A stretch of 64,000 bases of DNA, taken from contig MGTS01000037.1 of NCBI GenBank assembly GCA_001799565.1, forward strand, positions 26,064 to 90,063, in the 5' to 3' direction. Positions within the stretch are counted from its first letter, which is position 1, and the number at the start of each line of letters is the position of its first letter. The notes under the pieces were generated by a model. That model saw only the letters and a program-made list of their open reading frames with translations. It made no database searches and was not told where the DNA came from. The translations under genes and the position numbers were made by a program. Origin of the DNA: Elusimicrobia bacterium GWA2_51_34 (lineage in GTDB: Bacteria; Elusimicrobiota; Elusimicrobia; Elusimicrobiales; UBA9959). Shown here piece by piece: positions 24,920 to 34,412 of the stretch.

Positions 24920-26959
24920 ATGGACTCACTTATAGACATCCGCAAGGTTTCAAAGACCTATATCACCGGCTCGTTTAAAGTGGAGGCGTTGAAAGAAGTT
25001 TCCCTTCAGATCAAAGCCGGCGAGCTGGTTTCCCTGGTCGGACCGTCCGGGTCCGGAAAATCCACTTTACTGCATATCATGGGTTTTCTGGACCGGCCCG
25101 ACGCCGGAGAATACTATTTTGCCGGCCACCCTACGGCAAGCCTGGCCGAAGGGCAGCTGGCCGCTATACGCAGCCGCATGGTGGGCTTCATCTTCCAGTT
25201 GTTCCATCTTTTAAAGAGGACCTCGGCCAAAGACAATGTAATGCTGCCCATGGTATACAGCGGCCTTGGGACCGATTCCAAAAAAGCGCTTGACTGCCTG
25301 GCCCTTGTCGGCCTTTCCGACCGGGTAAAGCACAAGTCAAACGAACTCTCCGGCGGCCAGTGCCAGCGCGTGGCCATAGCCCGCGCGCTGGTAAACGACC
25401 CGCTGATAGTGCTCGCCGACGAACCCACCGGCAACCTGGACGCCAAAAGCCGACAGGAAGTAATGCAGGTAATAAAAGACCTGAACGACCGCGGGCTTAC
25501 CGTGGTAATAGTCACGCACGACGAGGAGGTCTGTGCCCAGACCCGCCGCGTGGTGCGCATGAAGGACGGCGAAATAGTTTCCGATGAGCCCCGCCCCGCC
25601 CTTTTGGGCCGGGAAGCGCGGCTTGAAGTACGGCCTGAATCTTTTACGCCCGAACGATTGGCCCAAAAGGGCGGGGCGGGCTTAGGTTCAGACCCCCCCG
25701 GGCGCTCCATGCATCTGCCGCAGGCCAGGCTGGGCTTTACACCGTCGGAAATAACCGAGCAGATCAAGGTGGCTTTCAAGGCCATCTGGAGCCATAAGAT
25801 GCGCAGCGCGCTTACAATACTCGGCATTTTTATAGGAGTGGGCGCCATCATCTCGCTTATGACCATAAGCGAAGGCTTCATGAAAAGCCTGCTAAGCGGC
25901 GCCACGGAGGACGACGCGAAAAAGATCTGGGTCACTCCCCGCCACGAACATATGAAACCGCGCCGCCCCCTTAACCACGGAGATTTGGAGGCCATAAAGT
26001 CGGGAGTGCCGCTGGCGGAAAAAATAACGCCTATAGTGGCGGGCAACGCCCAGGCCTCGGTAGGCAATACTCATGTTGACGCAAGCGTCCAGAGCCGCGA
26101 AGGCTTTACTCTTGAAGCGCAGAAATCCAAAAAAAATATTTTTGAGAACCGCAAGCTGGAAGGCCGTTTCTTCACGCCGGACGAGAACTCAAGCCGAGAA
26201 CGTGTTGCGGTTATAAACCGTACCCTGGCCACTAAGCTGTTCGGCTTGGAATCCGCGGTTAATAACGAGATGCGCCTGAAAGGCATTACTTTCACTATAG
26301 TGGGGGTTGCCGAGGACCACCAGGCGGAACAGATCTTCGGAGGCCAACCCACGGCTTACATCCCCTTAAACACCGCTTCAAAACGCGTGTTCGGACAGAC
26401 CCGCCTGAACTATATAGAGGTGCTCGCCCCCACACCCTTTGCCGCCTCCGAAGTCCGAAAGCAGATAATTATTGCCGTGCGCAAAGAGCGCGGGCTGCGC
26501 GATGATACGGAAGATAATTTTGAAGTGCGCACTTTTGAAGCGCAGATACAGATGTTCAAGGATAATATGGGTAAGCTCTCGCTGGTGGTTTACGCTATAG
26601 CCGGAATTTCACTGCTTGTGGGCGGCATAGGCATAATGAACATAATGCTTGTAAGCGTTACCGAACGCACGCGCGAAATAGGACTGCGCAAAGCCCTTGG
26701 GGCCAAGAACTCCGATATTTTAGGCCAGTTCCTTATTGAGGCGGTTACGCTTTGCTTTATCGGCGGGGCACTGGGGATAGCTTTGGGTTTCGGGCTCGGT
26801 TGGGCGGCCTATTTTTTTATAAAAGTGCCCCCGACGCTTGGCGCGGGTACCGTCGCCTTCGCCTTCATCTTCTCAAGCCTGATCGGAGTAAGCTTCGGCT
26901 TCTGGCCGGCCCTGCGCGCGGCAATGCTTGACCCCATAGAAGCATTGCGGTACGAATAA
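24920..26959 (+). CDS. macB: MacB-type ABC exporter with fused ATPase and permease
   Basis: 679 aa. The N-terminal ATPase (about 1-225) has GPSGSGKST, LSGGQCQRVAIARAL, VLADEPTGNLD and THDEEV. A linker (about 225-275) follows, then a MacB permease: one helix, a large periplasmic domain, and three C-terminal FtsX helices (GGIGIMNIMLVSVTERTREIGLRKALGA). Exports drugs, peptides or lipids through the adaptor and channel encoded upstream. Most of the linker is translated palindrome E2 (25587-25682), suggesting insertion into a tolerant hinge or at an ATPase-permease fusion point. Confidence 0.92.
   Translation: MDSLIDIRKVSKTYITGSFKVEALKEVSLQIKAGELVSLVGPSGSGKSTLLHIMGFLDRPDAGEYYFAGHPTASLAEGQLAAIRSRMVGFIFQLFHLLKRTSAKDNVMLPMVYSGLGTDSKKALDCLALVGLSDRVKHKSNELSGGQCQRVAIARALVNDPLIVLADEPTGNLDAKSRQEVMQVIKDLNDRGLTVVIVTHDEEVCAQTRRVVRMKDGEIVSDEPRPALLGREARLEVRPESFTPERLAQKGGAGLGSDPPGRSMHLPQARLGFTPSEITEQIKVAFKAIWSHKMRSALTILGIFIGVGAIISLMTISEGFMKSLLSGATEDDAKKIWVTPRHEHMKPRRPLNHGDLEAIKSGVPLAEKITPIVAGNAQASVGNTHVDASVQSREGFTLEAQKSKKNIFENRKLEGRFFTPDENSSRERVAVINRTLATKLFGLESAVNNEMRLKGITFTIVGVAEDHQAEQIFGGQPTAYIPLNTASKRVFGQTRLNYIEVLAPTPFAASEVRKQIIIAVRKERGLRDDTEDNFEVRTFEAQIQMFKDNMGKLSLVVYAIAGISLLVGGIGIMNIMLVSVTERTREIGLRKALGAKNSDILGQFLIEAVTLCFIGGALGIALGFGLGWAAYFFIKVPPTLGAGTVAFAFIFSSLIGVSFGFWPALRAAMLDPIEALRYE
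25587..25682. repeat. In-frame palindromic element E2 in the MacB linker
   Basis: CCGCCCCGCCCTTTTGGGCC (25591-25610) and its exact complement GGCCCAAAAGGGCGGGGCGG (25660-25679) are 20-bp perfect arms. It is read in the same frame and orientation as E1 in the hydrolase gene. Confidence 0.92.
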
Positions 26960-27157
26960 TAGCGTAGAAGACATCAGCCGGCAAAAACAGGTTTGAAATG
27001 TGTAGATAAAAAGCTTTAGCGGCACGTCAGAGGAAGTAGAAAAGGCAGGCAGAATCATGCTAAAATTATTTACAGGTTTTAGTTTCACATAAAGCTTGCT
27101 CAGGGGGCCCCGGACTAAACACCGCGCTTATATTCTTACAGACACAGCGCGTAAATT

Positions 27158-27592
27158 ATGCCGAATTTTAAAATTTTTCTGATCACGGCCAACGAAACAT
27201 TGGCGGCTAATGCCTCAAAAGCTTTCGCTTCTGCGGGGTTTAATTTCGTGCTGCAGTGTTCCTGCGCGGATTTTTTCGCGCAAGGCTGGAGGGACGCCGG
27301 CATAGTTTTTCTTGACCTGGCCTGCGTAGGGCAGGATAAACCGGCGGAACTGAAAAAATTTCTTGGCAAAATGCGCGAGGTATCTGTAATAGCCATGTGC
27401 GAAACACCCAAAACCTCAAACAGGGAAATGATTGAAATTTTAGCTTCCGGGGTTGACGACGCTATCTCCACCTCTATAGAGATGTCGTTGCTTATGGCGA
27501 AAACCAGGGCTTATATACGAAGGGTTGAAGTACGGCGCATGATAAAAACCGAGCAGGCCGCGAAGAAATGGTGTCAGGACGGCGGTAACTGA
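27158..27592 (+). CDS. Degenerate receiver-domain protein
   Basis: 144 aa with the fold pattern of a response-regulator receiver: a hydrophobic first strand (FKIFLITANET), IVFLDLACVG holding a possible phosphoacceptor Asp, and LASGVDDAIS near the end. The N-terminal acidic pair is replaced (TANE) and the conserved Lys near the C-terminus appears missing, so normal phosphorylation is doubtful. A pseudo-receiver role is inferred. It stands alone, convergent with the PBP4 gene. Confidence 0.6.
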   Translation: MPNFKIFLITANETLAANASKAFASAGFNFVLQCSCADFFAQGWRDAGIVFLDLACVGQDKPAELKKFLGKMREVSVIAMCETPKTSNREMIEILASGVDDAISTSIEMSLLMAKTRAYIRRVEVRRMIKTEQAAKKWCQDGGN

Positions 27593-27656
27593 CGGCAAGA
27601 CTTAAGCCACGAAACCACCTGGTCAGAACACAAAATATCTGTCTGCTGTCCCACCT

Positions 27657-29108
27657 TCAGTACCTATCCGCCAGTTCCACAAGCAGATCCTCATGAAGTT
27701 TGTCTATTTCAGCGGGGTCGGCCGAGTAATTGTTGATTATAAAGGTAAATGCCAGGTTGCGGCCTTTTTTTGTTTTAAGATACCCCGTATAAGCGCGCAC
27801 GCCGTTAAGCGAGCCGGATTTGACGCGAAGACCGCTTGCCAGGTAAGTGTTCCCGCCCATGCGCTTTATGTGTCCGGTGGCTTCGGGGTCCGCCGGAAAC
27901 ACCAGCGTGTCCCTGAAAGCCTCAAAATATTTCTTTTTTGAAACCGAGCAAAGCAGGTCTGTAAAGTTCTCCGCCTTCGCCGTGTCCACGCGCGACAACC
28001 CGGAAGCGTCCACGAGCTTCATTTCCGAGACATCCACTTTCTGCGCGGCAAGAAAACTTTTAACAATTTCCAGGCCGTTATCATCCGTGCCCTTAAGGCC
28101 CTGCGCGGCGGCCAGCTGCCTCAGCATTAGTTCGGCGTAAAGGTTGAAACTGCGCTTATTGGCTATCCGGATTATATTTTCAAGCGGAGCGCCCTGCGTT
28201 TCAGTTATTAAAATCCACCGGGCATCCTTAATAGGTTCGCTTATTTTATATGGTTTTTTATTGGCATTAATACCGGCGCGCGCCAGATACGCGTTAAAGC
28301 TTTGCGCCGCAAATAATGCGGGGTCACTCAGCGCGCCTTTAATGAAGAATTCATCGCCACCCTGCGGTATGGAACCGCGCAGCACCGCCGCGTTTTGTTC
28401 CGGAAAAGCGAAAATGTAGCCGTTGTCTCCGGAACCCCGGGGGCCGGTCAGCATGTGGTTTTCAAATTTAAGGTCCGCCTGGAAAGGCTCGGTACGCAGA
28501 ACCTCGGCTTTCCCCCCTACTGAATCCGACGGTTTAAAATAGAGTTTATAAAGATTGTCGTTTATGGTTAGGGCCGAGGCCTGGGCGGCGTAATAATTGC
28601 CTATATCTTCCCAGGCCCAGGAGCCGGGCTGGACGCTTTCAAAACTGGTATCGTAGCCCACAACGGAGCCGTTTATAACGTTTATCCCTTTGGCCTTTAC
28701 GGCGGCGGCCCACATCTTAAACGTTTCTTCCAGCGGTATCGCGTCCTTTATCAATTGCGAACCAAGCGAGGGATCTCCCCCGCCTTCAATATAAATATTG
28801 CCGTTTAAAAAACCGTTTACAATACCACCGGCGTAATAAACGGCGGTTTTAATTTTATAATCAGGGCCAAGCCGGTCAAAAGCCGCCGCGGTGACAAAAA
28901 TTTTAAGGATGCTGCCGGGAATCAGGTTTTTTTGCGCGTTATAAGCGGCTACCGGCGCGCCGGTGGCGGCGTCTTTCACGCTTACGCCCCATGAGGCGTT
29001 TTTAACTCCCGGCCGCGCGGCCATTTCCTTTATCCTGGCGTTAATATTCGCCGCGCCGGCGCGTCCAGCGCACATAAAAACCAGAACCAATATCATCGCG
29101 CTTTTCAT
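27657..29108 (-). CDS. dacB: D-alanyl-D-alanine carboxypeptidase/endopeptidase (PBP4, peptidase S13)
   Basis: 483 aa from the ATG at 29108 (MKSAMILVLVFMCAGRAGAA signal peptide). Trims or cleaves peptidoglycan peptides in the periplasm. Seen: SxxK in GSILKIF, the SxN-type motif in KRSFNLYAE, the KTG-type motif as VKSGSLNG, and the DxxGLSR segment (DASGLSRVDTAKA) typical of S13 enzymes. KSG instead of KTG is common in the family. Confidence 0.92.
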   Translation of the reverse strand: MKSAMILVLVFMCAGRAGAANINARIKEMAARPGVKNASWGVSVKDAATGAPVAAYNAQKNLIPGSILKIFVTAAAFDRLGPDYKIKTAVYYAGGIVNGFLNGNIYIEGGGDPSLGSQLIKDAIPLEETFKMWAAAVKAKGINVINGSVVGYDTSFESVQPGSWAWEDIGNYYAAQASALTINDNLYKLYFKPSDSVGGKAEVLRTEPFQADLKFENHMLTGPRGSGDNGYIFAFPEQNAAVLRGSIPQGGDEFFIKGALSDPALFAAQSFNAYLARAGINANKKPYKISEPIKDARWILITETQGAPLENIIRIANKRSFNLYAELMLRQLAAAQGLKGTDDNGLEIVKSFLAAQKVDVSEMKLVDASGLSRVDTAKAENFTDLLCSVSKKKYFEAFRDTLVFPADPEATGHIKRMGGNTYLASGLRVKSGSLNGVRAYTGYLKTKKGRNLAFTFIINNYSADPAEIDKLHEDLLVELADRY

Positions 29109-29215
29109 GAATAAAAGTATAGCAATTCCGCCAACCGGGAGGCCACGAAACGTCAACCGCGGTATCGGATTATTTTTTGTCTTTCACGGCGGAGAAATGC
29201 TAAGTTATAACTCCG

Positions 29216-30139
29216 ATGAAACTGCTGATGACCTCGCTGCTGGCGCTTTTACCGCTTTACGCCCTGGCCGGTGAACCGGCGGGAAAGAAAACCACCTATG
29301 AGCTGGAGCTGGACCCGTATTACTCCGCCTTCGGAGTCTATAACAGCCTTACCGGCAAACCCATACCACATATGCAGGTGGATAGTGAACTTGAGATATA
29401 CAAAGAACTTATCAAAAATTTCTATCTGCCTCGCACCTTTATAATTGAAGCCAGCGTTAACCCCCTGCCCTACGCCGGCACCCTTATCAAGAAACACCAG
29501 CCGGATTTTTACCATAACATGCAGTGGACCGGTAACTTTAACGCCGTGCGGGCCGTTACGGCAGGTTTTGAGGAACCATGGGCGCTTTCGTTCTTCTTCG
29601 GTAATGTGGTTTCTTTTGACTCAATTAAAAAAGCCTACAAGGGCAAGCGCAACGGCTATTCCGGCATGCTTATAAACATCGGAAACTACCACATAAAAGA
29701 TAATACTTTGGTAAAGGACAATTGGATAGAAACCGAGGCTAAACTCAAAGGCGAACAGATACTGGCTACCCGGGAACTGCGCTGGAGTTTTCGCGGAGGA
29801 ATGAAATTCCACGCCAATAAATATATAGCCGATTCATTTTATCTGGGGTTCAGGCGCAGCCGTACTGATTTCAAGAAGAGCGGTAAAGACAGTTTCTGGC
29901 TGCACAACAGCGGATTTGAGTACGTTTCGGACTTCTCACAAAAGAAGCTTGAGCCTATCCGGCACTACTTTGTGGTTGAAAAAAAATTCCCCTTTAAGAA
30001 TTCACGCGCGGCATTCACCATGGGGCTTGGCTTTGTATGGACGGCAAACAAGAAATATTCCGGCCCTCTTTCCAGCGTAGGTGATATAAAAGCCGATAAT
30101 GCCTTCCAATTCATCCTAAGGCCTAATTTGGAGTTCTAG
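29216..30139 (+). CDS. Predicted outer-membrane barrel protein, unknown function
   Basis: 307 aa. Signal peptide MKLLMTSLLALLPLYALAGEPA, then alternating strands rich in Tyr/Phe/Trp (YYSAFGVYNSL, WALSFFFGNVVSF, RELRWSFRGGMKF, HYFVVEKKF) and a C-terminal strand AFQFILRPNLEF ending in Phe, the classic outer-membrane sorting signal. No family recognised. Divergent from the PBP4 gene with a shared 107-bp gap that should hold both promoters. Confidence 0.65.
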   Translation: MKLLMTSLLALLPLYALAGEPAGKKTTYELELDPYYSAFGVYNSLTGKPIPHMQVDSELEIYKELIKNFYLPRTFIIEASVNPLPYAGTLIKKHQPDFYHNMQWTGNFNAVRAVTAGFEEPWALSFFFGNVVSFDSIKKAYKGKRNGYSGMLINIGNYHIKDNTLVKDNWIETEAKLKGEQILATRELRWSFRGGMKFHANKYIADSFYLGFRRSRTDFKKSGKDSFWLHNSGFEYVSDFSQKKLEPIRHYFVVEKKFPFKNSRAAFTMGLGFVWTANKKYSGPLSSVGDIKADNAFQFILRPNLEF

Positions 30140-30142
30140 GAA

Positions 30143-30240
30143 CAGCAGGGGATAGGGACTAGCGAATAGGGATTAGGGAAGGGGTGCGAAGCACAATTCA
30201 GTGATCAAGTTTCTTATACCTCTACTTCACTTCCTGCTAT
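30143..30240. repeat. Heptad array H12 (ATAGGG / TATACC-type)
   Basis: GATAGGG, ACTAGCG, AATAGGG, ATTAGGG heptads on the left (30151-30178); a weaker right arm CTTCACTTCCTGCTAT runs into the last codons of the aldolase. Confidence 0.7.
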
Positions 30241-31144
30241 AACGACCGCTTTTCATGGCGTCAAAATAAAGAACATCGGCCTTTGACAAAAATCTGGGGG
30301 TCAGGTTAAGTGTTTTCATGCAGTCCATAATGTAGAAGAGCGCCGTCAACACTTCATTTACGGCTTCCATTTCTCCCCGCCCTTCTAACGCCTCGGGCCC
30401 GCAGTAAAGGGCCTGGTCCGGCGACAACACATTCTCAAGGATGAAGCGCGCGCCGTAATGGGCAAGACGGGCGCTGTTATACGTGGAAAGACCGGCCGCC
30501 GGATCACTGGCCGGGTAGGGCGGCAGGGAAAGACCGCGCCTGATAGTGTCATTTACGCGCTCGTTAAGTTCCAACGCGCCCAGAACACCCGCGTTTGCCA
30601 CGGCAAGGCCGTGATTAGCAAGAAAGAAAACCTGATGCCCGGCGGCTCTCGCGCGGTCATTTATAGCCGAGCATAATTGCGGCCCAGGGGATTTATAGGC
30701 TATAAATTCCGCCTGGGGAAACATTTCTTTACCCAGGGCGGCGCCCTCAACACTCATGTTCAGCATATTGGCGTAAACAGAGTGCGTGTGTATTACCACG
30801 GTATTCAGGAGAGAATGAAAACCGGTCTCAATGGACGGCTTGGCGTCCTTTATACCTTTGACCGGCAGCGTCTGGGAACAGATATAGTCGGAGAATTCGC
30901 CCTCGCTGCCGGGACCGGAAGCAATGCGGCGGCGGATATTGCCGTAGTTTACCAGGGCGTAACCTCCCTCCGGCGAAACATCCTTAAGTTTTACGCCCGA
31001 AGCCTTTATCAGCATGCGCTCGGAATTGAGCTTTAGCGAAACATTGCCCCCGCCGCCCTGCGTTAGATCCGGGCGCGAGCCGGCGGCCAGCGCCAGGCGC
31101 GCAAGCGTTTCGGGAGCATTGTCCAAAGAAGTGTCAAAAGGCAT
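30227..31144 (-). CDS. Class II aldolase/adducin-family protein
   Basis: 305 aa. N-terminal GGGGNVSLKL, mid-region VIHTHSVYANML (zinc-binding His-x-His) and FFLANHGLAVAN (second His motif) are the class II aldolase signature. Related enzymes are rhamnulose-1-P or fuculose-1-P aldolases and short-chain sugar-acid decarboxylases. Substrate is not evident; no sugar operon surrounds it. The C-terminal ~80 residues extend beyond the usual domain. Confidence 0.8.
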   Translation of the reverse strand: MPFDTSLDNAPETLARLALAAGSRPDLTQGGGGNVSLKLNSERMLIKASGVKLKDVSPEGGYALVNYGNIRRRIASGPGSEGEFSDYICSQTLPVKGIKDAKPSIETGFHSLLNTVVIHTHSVYANMLNMSVEGAALGKEMFPQAEFIAYKSPGPQLCSAINDRARAAGHQVFFLANHGLAVANAGVLGALELNERVNDTIRRGLSLPPYPASDPAAGLSTYNSARLAHYGARFILENVLSPDQALYCGPEALEGRGEMEAVNEVLTALFYIMDCMKTLNLTPRFLSKADVLYFDAMKSGRYSRK

Positions 31145-31148
31145 AAGT

Positions 31149-31232
31149 GAGTTTGAGAGTTAGGGGTTAGGAGTTAAGAGTTATGAGTTAGACCGGAACT
31201 CCCAACTCACAACTCCACAACTCCCAACTACA
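31149..31232. repeat. Heptad array H13 (GAGTTAG / AACTCCC)
   Basis: GAGAGTT, AGGGGTT, AGGAGTT, AAGAGTT, ATGAGTT heptads face AACTCCC, AACTCAC, AACTCCA. Same word family as H25. Between xerC/D and the aldolase. Confidence 0.9.
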
Positions 31233-31259
31233 AATTCAATTCCACTGTCCTAATCAGGA

Positions 31260-32171
31260 TTATCCTTGCTTAGCCCTCGGATGGGCTTTATCGTATACCT
31301 CTTTAAGGCGTTCAAGCGACACATGGGTATAGATCTGCGTGGTGGCAAGGTTCTTGTGGCCGAGCATTTCCTGCACGGACTTGAGGTCGCAGCCATGGTC
31401 CAGCAAATGCGTGGCGAAGGAATGCCTTATGGCGTGCGGGTTAAGCGTGCGCGCGAACCGGGCCCGGCGGGCCATTTTTTTAATAATAAGAGCGACACCA
31501 GCGCCGGTCAGCCTTGTGTTCACGTGATTTAAAAAAAGCGGCAGGCCGGGCTGCGCGGGACGCGGTCTGGTGTCAAGGTAAACCCTTAAAACTTTAAGGG
31601 CTTTGTCCCCCACCGGCACAAGGCGCTCTTTTGAGCCTTTGCCCATTACACGCGCAAATCCCCCGTAAAAATCCAGATCCCCGATATTAAGGCCGGACAC
31701 TTCCGAACGCCTTAGCCCGCTTGAATACATAAGAGTGAGAATGGCAAAGTCGCGCGCGGCGAAAAGATAATTTTTCTTTTCGGCGTTTACCTGAGCGGGG
31801 GCGTTTGAGTCCTCAAGGCGGCCCACTTCGCCCTCGGTAAGGAAGTGCGGCAGACGTTTTTCCGTTTTTGGTATGGTGACAAGCTCAAAGGGGTCGTTTT
31901 CCATCTCGCTATTTGTAAAAAGGTAGGACAAAAAAGACCGCACGGCGGAGATTTTACGCAAAAGAGTGCTGCGCGCCACCTTGCGCTCGCTTATAAAAGC
32001 TATGTAGCCGCGCACTTCCATGCGCTCAATTTTTCGCGGGGAATCCACGCCAAGACTTTCAAGGTAGCGGGAAAACTCTTTGAGGTCAAAACCGTAGGCC
32101 TTTATGGTGTGCTTTGAAAAATTCCGCTGAGACTTTATATGCAGCAAAAATTTTTCTATAAGAAAGTTCAT
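31260..32171 (-). CDS. xerC: Tyrosine recombinase XerC/XerD
   Basis: 303 aa. N-terminal SAM-like core-binding domain (FLLHIKSQRNFSKHTIKAYGFDLKEF), catalytic Arg in SSGLRRSEVSGL, Lys in GKGSKERLVPV, HAIRHSFATHLLDHG (His-x-x-Arg), LGHKNLATTQIYTHV (His and nucleophile Tyr). Resolves chromosome dimers at dif. The dprA-topA-xerC order is common in bacteria, favouring XerC; no dif site was identified. Confidence 0.9.
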   Translation of the reverse strand: MNFLIEKFLLHIKSQRNFSKHTIKAYGFDLKEFSRYLESLGVDSPRKIERMEVRGYIAFISERKVARSTLLRKISAVRSFLSYLFTNSEMENDPFELVTIPKTEKRLPHFLTEGEVGRLEDSNAPAQVNAEKKNYLFAARDFAILTLMYSSGLRRSEVSGLNIGDLDFYGGFARVMGKGSKERLVPVGDKALKVLRVYLDTRPRPAQPGLPLFLNHVNTRLTGAGVALIIKKMARRARFARTLNPHAIRHSFATHLLDHGCDLKSVQEMLGHKNLATTQIYTHVSLERLKEVYDKAHPRAKQG

Positions 32172-32175
32172 TTTG

Positions 32176-32240
32176 TTTAGGCTGAAGGCCGTTAATCGTG
32201 TCGCTTCTTACCTACAGTCTAACTGCCTACAGCCTATCCA
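32176..32240. repeat. Heptad array H14 (TAGGCTGAAGG / CAGCCTA)
   Basis: Left TTTAGGCTGAAGGCCG; right TACCTACAGTCTAACTGCCTACAGCCTA with 7-bp phasing (CTACAGT, CTAACTG, CCTACAG). Shares words with H7. Confidence 0.75.
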
Positions 32241-32252
32241 CCTGAACAGTTG

Positions 32253-34412
32253 TTAAATTTTACCCGCGCCTCCGGTCAGCTTTTCCACTTCTTCGGGGGT
32301 GACTTTTTCTATGCTGCGGCATTTAGGGAAGCCGGAACAGGCCAGGAAAAACCCGCGCACGCTTTTTCTAAGCAGCATGGCGCTCTTTTTGCATTTCGTA
32401 CAGATCTTTTCGGTCTTGATTGGTTTAAAAACTTCCTGCTTATTGCCTTCCCTGTCCAGCGGAATCTTGCCCTTGCATTTAGGGAAATGCGAGCAGGAAA
32501 GATATTTGCCGAAGCGGCTTTCACGCAGGTCCATGGGGGCGAGGCACAACGGGCACTTCTCTTCTGTCTTTATCACGTTGGGCCGGGTTACAACCATGTC
32601 CTTTTCCGCTTTGGCCAGCATTTTTGAAAAGGGGCCGTAAAACTCGCCCATCATCTTCACCCAATCCACGCCGCCGTCAGCCACATCGTCAAGCTTGTCC
32701 TCTATGGAGGCGGTATAGGAAATTTCCATGATGTCGTGAAAAAAACCCTTCAGCTTTTCAGTGACCAGCGCCCCAAGATTCGTGATAAGCAGTTTACGGT
32801 CCTTCTCTTTGCTTATATAGCCGCGGTCCACTATATTCCGTATTATAGCCGCGTAGGTGGAAGGGCGCCCGATACCGTTTTTCTCCAGCGTTTTTATGAG
32901 GCTGGCCTCGTTATAATTGGGCGGAGGGCTGGTTTTATGCGCCGTGGTCTTCATATCCTTCAGGGTTACAATATCCCCCTCTTTCAGCGGCGGGATGGCG
33001 GCCTCTTCTTCGCTCTCGGCATCAACATCCTCTTCCTTTTCTTCTATATAGACCTTAAGGTAGCCCTCAAATTTAACCGTGCGTCCGCTGGTGCGCAGAA
33101 CCGCCGCCCCCTTTTCGTCCGAAAATTCTACGCTGACGGAGTCAAAGACCGCGTCTTCCATCTGGCTGGCCATGAACCGCCGCCAGATAAGGTCGTAGAG
33201 CTTGGCCTGTTCGCCGGTCAGGAACTTACCCATATCTTCAGGTTTTCGCGCTACTCCCGTGGGATGTATGGCCTCGTGGGCTTCCTGGGCGCCTTTCACC
33301 TTTTTAAGGTAAAGCGGGGGAGTTGCCGGAACAAACTCCTTGCCGTAAAATTCACCTATAAATTTAGCGGTTTCTTTCTGCATATCAACGGAAACATTAA
33401 AAGAATCGGTCCTCATGTAGGTGATAAGGCCGGCGCTCTCGCCGCCCATATCAACGCCTTCGTAAAGGCTCTGCGCCACTTTCATGGTACGCTCCGAAGA
33501 AAAACCGAGTTTGTTGTAAGCGTCCTGCTGGAGCGTGCTTGTAATGAACGGCGGTTTCGGCTTCTGCCTTACAACTTTGGTTTCAAGCTTTGAAACTTTT
33601 AAAACGCTGTGGCGCAGCAATGTGGCCGCCTCAACAGTGTCCTCCATTTTTTTAAAAACGGAGGTCTTATAACGGTAATCCTCGGAGAAAAGCTTAAGCG
33701 TAATGGTCTGTTCCACCGGCTTGGACTGCCAGCGGACAAGCTTGGCCTCAAAAGGCTTGCTCTCCCCCTTTGTCAGCATACCCGCAAGGGTGTAATAATC
33801 CTCTTCCGTGAAGGCCGCTATTTCTTTGGCGCGCTCGGCTATAAGGCGCACCGCCACCGACTGCACACGGCCGGCTGAAAGGCCGCTTTTTATTTTCGCC
33901 CATAGGAGGGGTGATAGCTTGTAGCCCACAAGGCGGTCTATAACACGCCGCGCCTGCTGGGCGTTTACCATGTTCTGGTCCAGCTCGCGCGGAGCCTTAA
34001 GGGAGGCCGCAATGGCGGTTTTGGTTATTTCATGGAAGGAAATACGCTTGAATTTGGCTTTGTCCGCGTTCATAACTTCGCGCAAATGCCAGGAAATGGC
34101 TTCGCCCTCGCGGTCGGGGTCGGTGGCGAGATAGATGACATCGGCGGTCTTGGCGAGGGTATTCAACTCGGAAATTATTCTTTTCGCGCGCTCAATTATC
34201 ACATACTTCGGGGTAAAACCGTGTTCCACATCCACCCCAAGCTCCCCCTTGGGAAGGTCGCGCACATGTCCGTACGAACTTCTGATGGTGAAAGCGCCCT
34301 GAAGGAAACGGGTTATGGTTTTTTCCTTGGTGGGAGACTCAACAATGACAAGACTTTTGCCGGTTTTGGTGGTTTCAGCTTTAATTTTTTCAATCTTTGT
34401 TTTTTCAGCCAT
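32253..34412 (-). CDS. topA: DNA topoisomerase I
   Basis: 719 aa. TOPRIM domain (LVIVESPTKEKTI, DPDREGEAISWH), active-site Tyr region GLITYMRTDS, QQDAYNKLGFSSERTMKVAQ, GRPSTYAAIIRNI, and two C-terminal Cys4 zinc ribbons (CPLC/CSHFPKC and CTKC/CSGFPKC). Relaxes negative supercoils. It is separated from dprA by an inserted lipoprotein cassette (34.5-36.4 kb). Confidence 0.96.
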   Translation of the reverse strand: MAEKTKIEKIKAETTKTGKSLVIVESPTKEKTITRFLQGAFTIRSSYGHVRDLPKGELGVDVEHGFTPKYVIIERAKRIISELNTLAKTADVIYLATDPDREGEAISWHLREVMNADKAKFKRISFHEITKTAIAASLKAPRELDQNMVNAQQARRVIDRLVGYKLSPLLWAKIKSGLSAGRVQSVAVRLIAERAKEIAAFTEEDYYTLAGMLTKGESKPFEAKLVRWQSKPVEQTITLKLFSEDYRYKTSVFKKMEDTVEAATLLRHSVLKVSKLETKVVRQKPKPPFITSTLQQDAYNKLGFSSERTMKVAQSLYEGVDMGGESAGLITYMRTDSFNVSVDMQKETAKFIGEFYGKEFVPATPPLYLKKVKGAQEAHEAIHPTGVARKPEDMGKFLTGEQAKLYDLIWRRFMASQMEDAVFDSVSVEFSDEKGAAVLRTSGRTVKFEGYLKVYIEEKEEDVDAESEEEAAIPPLKEGDIVTLKDMKTTAHKTSPPPNYNEASLIKTLEKNGIGRPSTYAAIIRNIVDRGYISKEKDRKLLITNLGALVTEKLKGFFHDIMEISYTASIEDKLDDVADGGVDWVKMMGEFYGPFSKMLAKAEKDMVVTRPNVIKTEEKCPLCLAPMDLRESRFGKYLSCSHFPKCKGKIPLDREGNKQEVFKPIKTEKICTKCKKSAMLLRKSVRGFFLACSGFPKCRSIEKVTPEEVEKLTGGAGKI

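Noticed and set aside
32736..33593. 285-codon plus-strand frame opposite topA
   Set aside because: It is a shadow of topA, whose motifs are complete on the other strand.
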